From Streptomyces fodineus (GTDB lineage Bacteria > Actinomycetota > Actinomycetes > Streptomycetales > Streptomycetaceae): a stretch of DNA of 64,000 bases. Positions 59,914 to 64,000 of the stretch are shown here, in pieces (position 1 is the stretch's first letter; the number at the start of each line of letters is the position of its first letter). The notes under the pieces were generated by a model, which saw only the letters and a program-made list of their open reading frames with translations, searched no databases and was not told where the DNA came from. The DNA is taken from NCBI RefSeq assembly GCF_001735805.1, contig NZ_CP017248.1:8804001-8868000 (forward strand), read 5' to 3'. The position numbers and the translations under genes are program-made.

Positions 59914-61992
59914 CTACGGCAGTTCCTGGGCCCGGGCGATGAGCAGGGCGACGTCGTCGTGGTTGTCGGGGTGGTGCAGGGTGCGCAGGAGGAGGTCGCA
60001 GGTCTCCTCCAGGGGGCGGCCCGGGGCCTCGAGCAGCGACAGCAGGAAGTCCAGGCGCTCGTCCAGGGAGTGACGGCGGGTCTCCACCAGACCGTCGGTG
60101 TAGAACACCAGCTCGTCGCCGGGCTCGAAGTCGACGGTGACGGTCGAGAAGGCGACCCCGCCCACGCCCAGCGGCACCCCCGTCGGCAGGTCGAGCAGTC
60201 GCGGCGGCCGGCCCGGGCGGAGATGGGCCGGCGGCAGATGACCGGCGTTGGCGATCCGGCACCGCCCCAGATGCGGATCGTGGACGGCGTACACACAGGT
60301 CGCGATGGAGTGGTCCAGGGCCGACGTCGTCTTGTCCAGGTGCTCCAGCAGCAGCGCCGGGTCGAGGCCGAGGGCCGCCAGTGTCGTCGTCGCCGTGCGC
60401 AGCCGGCCCATGGTCGCCGCCGCGCTGATCCCGCTGCCCATCACATCACCCACCACGAGCGCGGTCTTGGCGCCCTCCAGCGGGATGACGTCGAACCAGT
60501 CGCCGCCGACCTCGCTGGTGGCCCCGGCGGGCTGGTAGCGGGAGGCCACCTCCAGCCCCGTCGTGACCGGCGGGCTGCTCGGCAGCAGACTGCGCTGCAG
60601 GGTGAGCGCGGTGTTGCGGGCGTTCTGGTACCAGCGCGCGTTGTCGATCTGCACGGCCGCGCGGGCGGCCAGCTCCCGGGCGAGCAGGACGTCGTCCTCG
60701 CCGAACGGCTCCGGATTACAGGTGCGTTTGAGGTCCAGCGCGCCGAGCACCTCGCCGCGCGCGATCAGCGGCACCGCGAGATACGAGTGCAGTCCCGCCC
60801 GGCCCAGCAGTTCGGCGGCCTCGGCGGAGCGGGCGATGCGCGGCAGGTCCTCGTCCTTCACCTGTGGCACCAGCACCGCCTCACCCGAGCGCACGCACTC
60901 GGTGACCAGGCGGTCGGATCCGTAGCGGGCGATCCGGCCGGGCGGATCGGCGGCCCGTACGGCGTCCGATCCGGTCTCCGGGCGCACCGCGAGGGCCCGG
61001 ATCACCGCCGCCTCCGACGGGCCGAGCGTGCTGGGCCGGCCCTCCACCACCGAGTCCAGCAGATCCACGGCGGCCACGTCGGCGAGCGCCGGTACGGCGA
61101 CCTCGGCCAGCTCGCAGGCGGTGCGGTCCAGTTCCAGCGTCGTACCGATCCGGGCGGAGGCATCGGCGATGACCGCGAGCCGGCGCCGGGCGGCCTCCGC
61201 CGCCAGGGAGGCCCGGTGCTGCTCGGTGATGTCGACCACCGTGACCGCGACACCGAGCACATTGCCCATGGCGTCCTCGAGCCGGTACAGCGAGTGCGCC
61301 CAGGTGTGCTCCTCGTCCGGGTCGGCGGGGGTACGGCCGACGATCGTGTTGTCGATCACGGGCACGCCGGTGTCCAGCACCCGTCGGGCGTCGGCCAGCA
61401 TGCGCTCGGAGTCCAGCAGGGGGAGCACTTCGCGCAGCGTCCGTCCCACGTGCTCGGCGGCCGGCACCCCGTTGATCTGCTCCAGAGCCGGGTTGACCGA
61501 GACGAACCGCAGCCGGGTGTCCAGGACGGCGTAGCCGATCGGTGACTGCTTCACCATCCGCTCGGACAGCGCCACGTCCTGCTCGAGCCGCCGTACGGTC
61601 GATTGGTCGGCGCACAGACCGAGCGCGTACACGTCACCCTGGTCGTCCATCAGCCGCATGTTGCGGAACTCCACCAGGCGGGTGCTGCCGTCCTTGTGCC
61701 GGATCGGGAAGCCGCCGGCCCAGCTCTGACCGGTGCGCATCACATCGGCGAACAGCTTGCCGACCAGTTCGAGGTGCCGCTCGTGCACCATCAGCCGGGC
61801 CGCGTAATGGCCGAGGGCCTCCTGCGCGGTGTAACCGAACAGCTCCTCCGCCTGCGGACTCCACAGCACGATCCGGCCATCGGTGTCCAGCACCACCGAC
61901 GCCACGCCCAGCACGTCGAGGAGGCCGCCGGGGCGCAGGGGCCCGCGCACGGGCTCGCCGCCCTCCGCCGCCGGAGCCTCGGCTGCACTCAT
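59914..61992 (-). CDS. PAS/GAF-sensor SpoIIE-type PP2C phosphatase
   Basis: 692 aa from ATG 61990-61992 (SD gaaggcgg), after a longer upstream frame without coding character. Two PAS domains (about 25-145, PQAEELFGYTAQEALG; and 150-270, QINGVPAAEHVG), a GAF domain (about 295-450, GSDRLVTECVRSGE) and a SpoIIE/PP2C phosphatase (about 470-690, LQRSLLPSSPP, GGDWFDVIPLEG, GDELVFYTDGLVE). It is a full-length counterpart of the truncated gene at 1-1533. It likely controls a sigma-factor partner switch in response to a PAS/GAF-bound signal. The 206-base gap downstream (59708-59913) shows nothing else. Confidence 0.9.
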   Translation of the reverse strand: MSAAEAPAAEGGEPVRGPLRPGGLLDVLGVASVVLDTDGRIVLWSPQAEELFGYTAQEALGHYAARLMVHERHLELVGKLFADVMRTGQSWAGGFPIRHKDGSTRLVEFRNMRLMDDQGDVYALGLCADQSTVRRLEQDVALSERMVKQSPIGYAVLDTRLRFVSVNPALEQINGVPAAEHVGRTLREVLPLLDSERMLADARRVLDTGVPVIDNTIVGRTPADPDEEHTWAHSLYRLEDAMGNVLGVAVTVVDITEQHRASLAAEAARRRLAVIADASARIGTTLELDRTACELAEVAVPALADVAAVDLLDSVVEGRPSTLGPSEAAVIRALAVRPETGSDAVRAADPPGRIARYGSDRLVTECVRSGEAVLVPQVKDEDLPRIARSAEAAELLGRAGLHSYLAVPLIARGEVLGALDLKRTCNPEPFGEDDVLLARELAARAAVQIDNARWYQNARNTALTLQRSLLPSSPPVTTGLEVASRYQPAGATSEVGGDWFDVIPLEGAKTALVVGDVMGSGISAAATMGRLRTATTTLAALGLDPALLLEHLDKTTSALDHSIATCVYAVHDPHLGRCRIANAGHLPPAHLRPGRPPRLLDLPTGVPLGVGGVAFSTVTVDFEPGDELVFYTDGLVETRRHSLDERLDFLLSLLEAPGRPLEETCDLLLRTLHHPDNHDDVALLIARAQELP

Positions 61993-62303
61993 GCCATGAA
62001 CCGCCTTCGCCCGTTCGCACGGCACGTCGTCCCCCGTGCCGACTCCCCTTGACCCACCGCGCTCACACCCGACTCTCCGACCCCTTCGCCGGTTACCTCC
62101 ACCTTCCCTCGCCACAGTGGTGCACGTCCGCCGAAGCCTCCACGCCGGCGCCGGCCGCCGCTCCCGGACATCCTGCACGCCCCTGCGGCCGACCGGGAGA
62201 GTTCACGCACATGTTGCGCGATTGGCCTGTACATGACCATCACGCCACGCCAGACTGTGCGCCGATCGAGTGCCCCCACCACACCCCGCCCGAGGAGTCG
62301 GCC

Positions 62304-63185
62304 ATGCCCGCGTCCGCCCGGCAACGTTGTCACGCAGTTCTCGCCGGACTCGTCACCCTCGCCACCGCCGCCGTCGTGTCTCTCGCCGCACCCGTGCCCG
62401 CCTCCGCGGCCGACACGTGGACCGAGACCGGCTCCGACCGGGCCGACCCGCTGACCGAGAGCCAGGGGCTGACCTCCGTCGAGGTCCCGGCGAACAGCCC
62501 CAACCGATACACCGGTATCGGCACGATTCCCATCAGTGTCTCCAGTCGCGGCTGGAACCACGTCGGCGATCCCGACGCCTCCTACAACGGCTACTACATC
62601 GAGCCCTATCAGCAGGATTCCGGCAACTCGAAGATGTACCGCGTGCAGGCGCCCGACGGCACCTGGTCGGAGTACGTGCACACGCTGAGCCCGGGCGAGG
62701 CCCTGAACAACTCCTGGGACGCGATCTCGCCCGACGGCCAGTGGATGCTCTCGGGCGAGTGGGGCACGATGAACCGCCTGCTGGTCTTCCCGACCCCCGG
62801 CGTCAACCCGGGCACCTCGCCCTCGGCGAACCTCCCGCAGGCCTCCACCGTGCACCTGGACCACGCCGTCCGCGACGTCCAGGGCTGCGACTTCTCCGGT
62901 CCCACCACCCTGCTGTGTGCCTCCGACGACCCGGACGGCAGCCTCTTCGGCATCACCAAGCCGCTGCTCCAGGTCGACCTGTCGGCCCCGCCGAGCGGCT
63001 CCGGCGACGTCACCGGGCATGTCACCGCCCTGCGCCGGCTCCCGCTGCGCAGCGGCTGCTCCGGGACCTTCGAGGTGGAGGGGATCGACTACGACCGCCG
63101 TACCGGCATCCTGCGCGTGATCGTGATGTCGCCCGGCTTCTGCATCCTGATCGACAGCAAGACGTACAAGTTCTCCCGCGGCTGA
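62304..63185 (+). CDS. Secreted protein of unknown function
   Basis: 293 aa from ATG 62304 with SD cgaggagtc. A signal peptide (VLAGLVTLATAAVVSLAAPV, cleavage after PASA) precedes a mature part with SRGWNHVGDPDASYNGYYIE, WDAISPDGQWMLSGEWG and CDFSGPTTLLCASDDPDG. The Asp/Gly repeats look like a beta-propeller-like fold. No catalytic motif recognised. The 311-base gap to the divergent SpoIIE gene (61993-62303) shows no other feature. Confidence 0.75.
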   Translation: MPASARQRCHAVLAGLVTLATAAVVSLAAPVPASAADTWTETGSDRADPLTESQGLTSVEVPANSPNRYTGIGTIPISVSSRGWNHVGDPDASYNGYYIEPYQQDSGNSKMYRVQAPDGTWSEYVHTLSPGEALNNSWDAISPDGQWMLSGEWGTMNRLLVFPTPGVNPGTSPSANLPQASTVHLDHAVRDVQGCDFSGPTTLLCASDDPDGSLFGITKPLLQVDLSAPPSGSGDVTGHVTALRRLPLRSGCSGTFEVEGIDYDRRTGILRVIVMSPGFCILIDSKTYKFSRG

Positions 63186-63292
63186 GCCCGCCTGGGGGTG
63201 TGCCGACCGGCAGGTGGTGCTTTCCTGGGGGATGGACGCGGTTCGGCGGGGTACCCCGCTCCACCGCAGCACGGCCACGAAAGGAGCGATCA

Positions 63293-63664
63293 ATGGGACA
63301 CACGGAGCGGTCGCATCCGGAAACCGTCACGGTGGAGATCAGCGGATCCAAGGAGGACGCCCGCCTCGTCTTCGACGCGCTGAGCTCGTGCTTCGCGTCC
63401 GACCGCGGTGCGGACGAGATCCCGCAGCAGCTCCACGAGGTCCGGCCGATGGTGTGGCTCGGCACGTACGACGTCGCGGACGCCCGAGGGCCAGGCTGCC
63501 CGCCGGTGCATCTCGGCGGGTCCGTCCAGGCGGACGTCCAGGGCGGCTACTGGGCCGTGGACCGGTTCCGGCACACCCTGGACTCGATGTTCACCGTCGA
63601 GGAGACCTGCACGGCCTCCGGCGACCAGGAGCGGGACCTCCATCTGCTGCTGCAGAGCCGCTGA
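63293..63664 (+). CDS. Small conserved hypothetical protein
   Basis: 123 aa from ATG 63293 with a good SD aaggag. It has ETVTVEISGSKEDARLVFDA, a loop with RPMVWLGTYDVAD, then LGGSVQADVQGGYWAVDRFR and HTLDSMFTVEETCTASGDQE. Codon use and start signal support a real gene. I do not recognise the family. Confidence 0.7.
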   Translation: MGHTERSHPETVTVEISGSKEDARLVFDALSSCFASDRGADEIPQQLHEVRPMVWLGTYDVADARGPGCPPVHLGGSVQADVQGGYWAVDRFRHTLDSMFTVEETCTASGDQERDLHLLLQSR

Positions 63665-63676
63665 CCCTCCTGCGCA

Positions 63677-64000
63677 CTACGGCAGCGCCCCGGCCGGCTC
63701 AGCGCCGGCCGGGGCGTACTGCGCCTCTCCGTCCCCGAAGGACCAGTCGGCCGCGGTGTTCTCGGTGACGGTGACGACGACATTGCGCGGTGCGGTGCCG
63801 GTGCGCTCGTGCACCAGCGCGGCGATCCGCCGGTACAGCGCGCGCTTCAGCTCCGCGGAGCGACCCGCGCGCATGGTGATCGCCACGAACACCACCGACT
63901 CGTCCTTGCGCGCCCAGGTAGCCGTCGTAGCGCAGGGTGCTGGTGGCGCCGTCGTGGCCGGTCAGCACCTGGAATCGGTCCTCGGGCGGGACACCTAGCG
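63677..64000 (-). pseudogene. Tautomerase-family protein, frameshifted and cut by window edge
   Basis: From the window edge one frame reads LGVPPEDRFQVLTGHDGATS and LRYDGYLG. After about 63908-63916 (gggcgcgc) the matching sequence continues in another frame as KDESVVFVAITMRAGRSAEL and RNVVVTVTENTAADWSFG, to the stop at 63677. Joining the two with a single-base deletion restores a typical tautomerase (4-oxalocrotonate-tautomerase-like) protein. This is either a real mutation or a sequencing error. The 5' end lies outside the window. Confidence 0.72.
63686..63716. terminator. Hairpin inside the tautomerase 3' end and after the hypothetical gene
   Basis: GCCCCGGCCGGC (63687-63698) and GCCGGCCGGGGC (63704-63715) form a perfect 12-bp stem, extended by one C-G pair, with a tcagc loop. 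It lies 22 bases after the + strand hypothetical gene and inside the last codons of the tautomerase on the - strand. Confidence 0.75.

Overview
The window is chromosomal DNA of a high-GC actinobacterium, most probably a Streptomyces. The signs are strong G/C bias at third codon positions, many GTG starts, ATGA/GTGA stop-start overlaps, DasR-like operator boxes, GH18 chitinase, paired CrcB genes, an MptB/GT87 pair, SpoIIE-type phosphatases with PAS/GAF sensors, and several GntR, MarR and PadR regulators. I see no rRNA, tRNA, insertion sequence, integrase or CRISPR array. Genes are tightly packed. Many long open frames on the opposite strand are GC-bias shadows and were left out.

Layout. 1-1.8 kb: a truncated SpoIIE phosphatase and a monooxygenase relic. 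2.1-13.2 kb: the most interesting region. It holds a four-gene operon of trypsin-like protease with EAD2, EAD2-VMAP-C protein, MoxR AAA+ ATPase, and a vWA-like (SAV_2336)/NB-ARC/TPR giant. Convergent to it is a two-gene unit encoding a 72-aa FxSxx-like peptide and an HExxH putative peptide-modifying enzyme, and then a divergent trypsin-co-occurring (CU044_2847) protein. This matches the predicted VMAP ternary conflict system, joined to a RiPP-like module with no radical SAM enzyme in the window. 13.5-17.8 kb: phosphoribosyltransferase, RtcB RNA ligase, archease, CBS protein and a 2-hydroxyacid dehydrogenase. 18-23 kb: GH18 enzyme with DasR-like boxes, MsrA, a membrane protein with a repeated 3' end, and NAD kinase. 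23.4-26.7 kb: a PSQAEGE protein, then an NCS1 permease-cysteine hydrolase-GntR operon behind a clear promoter and operator. 27-31.6 kb: SseB, orphan PqqB, MarR, VOC, a frameshifted ORF, a small HTH protein and an SMP-30 protein. 31.7-33.8 kb: crcB-DUF190-crcB and uppP. 33.9-39.7 kb: asparagine/aspartate/glutamine catabolism (FadR-type GntR, permease, asparaginase, aspartase, glutaminase). 39.9-45.1 kb: MptB and GT87 mannosyltransferases, D,D-carboxypeptidase, and a short second Rho with its own strong promoter and leader ORF. 45.3-54.7 kb: small enzyme and regulator pairs (SnoaL/PadR, methyltransferase, GntR, CE7 esterase, Rv1733c-like, ferredoxin reductase/sulfite-oxidase-like pair, quinone oxidoreductase/GNAT, MarR/YhgE-like). 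55.1-59.7 kb: a second MoxR-vWA operon, whose first gene carries a 37-residue tandem repeat array. 59.9-64 kb: a second SpoIIE phosphatase, two unrecognised small genes and a frameshifted tautomerase at the edge.

How the genes work together. In the 2-13 kb locus the protease and VMAP share an EAD2 adaptor. The MoxR/vWA/STAND proteins probably act as an NTP-dependent switch, and the HExxH enzyme probably modifies the small peptide. The Asn operon imports asparagine and converts it to aspartate and fumarate. The NCS1 operon imports a nucleobase-like compound and hydrolyses an amide. The crcB pair exports fluoride. All functions are inferred by reading the sequence; no searches were run.
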